Shown here piece by piece: positions 32,856 to 33,230 of a stretch of 33,230 nucleotides of DNA. The stretch comes from Rhodobacterales bacterium (lineage in GTDB: Bacteria; Pseudomonadota; Alphaproteobacteria; Rhodobacterales; Rhodobacteraceae). Position numbers and translations under genes: made by a program. The notes under the pieces were generated by a model. The model did no database searches and had not been told where the DNA came from. It worked only from the letters and a program-made list of their open reading frames with translations. Location: NCBI GenBank assembly GCA_002746935.1, contig PDRW01000008.1:1-33230 (forward strand). Direction: 5' to 3'. Every line of letters begins with the position of its first letter. Position 1 is the first letter of the stretch.

Positions 32856-33230
32856 ATGTGCATGTTTATTGCCAGGCGCCCTTTTTCCGTGTTTGTTTCC
32901 GCGATCGTGCTGGCAAGTGTCTGGCTTGTGTCCCTTGTGTCACCCGTCTTCGCCCAGACCGGGAGCTTCGATCCGACGATCTGTCCCGGTGACCATCAGG
33001 GCAAGCTGCTGGTCCGGCTGGAGTCGGGGCTGGCTTTCCGGATTCAGCCGCATGGTTTCCTGCTCGGGCGGATCGCGCCAGAGCCGGCCGGACCAGGCCT
33101 GCCGCCCTGGGGCTGCCCGGGAAATCCGGTGGTCACCAGCAATTTTTCCCTTGCCTATCGTTACGAGGCGCTGCTCGAAAACAAGCGCAACCCGCAGACT
33201 CCGGAAGGCCTTGGCCGCCCGTCGCTGTTG
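32856..33230 (+). CDS. Unrecognised secreted protein, 3' end outside the window
   Basis: An open frame from an ATG with GGAGG nine bases upstream runs off the right edge, giving 125 residues so far. The N-terminus is a signal peptide (basic start MCMFIARRPF, hydrophobic VFVSAIVLASVWLVSLVSPVFA, cleavage before QTG). The exported part begins GSFDPTICPGDHQGKLL and has two cysteines in this piece. Family not recognised. Codon use fits the other genes and the start is well placed, so I take it as real. Confidence 0.7.
   Translation, partial: MCMFIARRPFSVFVSAIVLASVWLVSLVSPVFAQTGSFDPTICPGDHQGKLLVRLESGLAFRIQPHGFLLGRIAPEPAGPGLPPWGCPGNPVVTSNFSLAYRYEALLENKRNPQTPEGLGRPSLL

Overview
The window is about 33 kb of high-GC DNA from an alphaproteobacterium, most likely of the order Rhodobacterales. 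The signs are an F1-ATPase zeta-type inhibitor, a betaine/homocysteine methyltransferase next to a stand-alone corrinoid protein and DUF1638, the purC-purS-purQ order, and parts of the argS-SPOR-nagZ and surE-pcm-lipoprotein block. Nearly all of it is ordinary chromosome. No tRNA, rRNA, CRISPR array or intact mobile element was seen.

Layout. 1-1500: a patch that is visibly less GC-rich towards its right side, with two unrecognised proteins and a C-terminal remnant of an RTX-toxin acyltransferase (HlyC-like) gene. 1509-4094: a divergent cell-wall pair, a YcbB-type L,D-transpeptidase and a Tat-exported YcbK/DUF882 peptidase. 4185-6309: a fetAB-type ABC exporter pair bracketed by two copies of a 95-bp palindromic repeat. 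6615-11954: a DctB/DctD-like two-component system followed by a large LysM/Ig-like membrane-anchored protein. 11974-13821: purC, purS and purQ, with dctB starting 19 bp after purQ. 14078-15649: a terB-like gene and a DUF4261 gene. 15867-16181: the F1-ATPase inhibitor. 16182-17050: a gene-free junk region with an IS3 orfA remnant and short repeats. 17051-20281: homocysteine methyltransferase, corrinoid protein, small membrane protein and DUF1638, probably a split, cobalamin-dependent methionine synthase module. 20336-24640: sufE, a lipoprotein, rnd, a small secreted protein and a glycosyltransferase-like protein. 24700-28748: nagZ, SPOR protein and argS on the minus strand. 28984-32691: surE, pcm, NlpD-like lipoprotein and an M48 protease on the plus strand. 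32856 to the end: the start of an unrecognised secreted protein.

Cell-envelope functions recur: L,D-transpeptidase, M15 peptidase, two LysM proteins, NagZ and SPOR. The most notable observations are a DctD-like regulator that lacks the GAFTGA loop and has an altered Walker B; a palindromic motif shared by the leaders of the two methyl-transfer genes; the head-to-head argS/surE arrangement, which suggests an inversion of a usually co-linear block; and two families of short intergenic repeats. I found no clear candidate for a wholly new defence or mobile system. The best candidates for undescribed biology are the corrinoid/DUF1638 module and the altered DctD.
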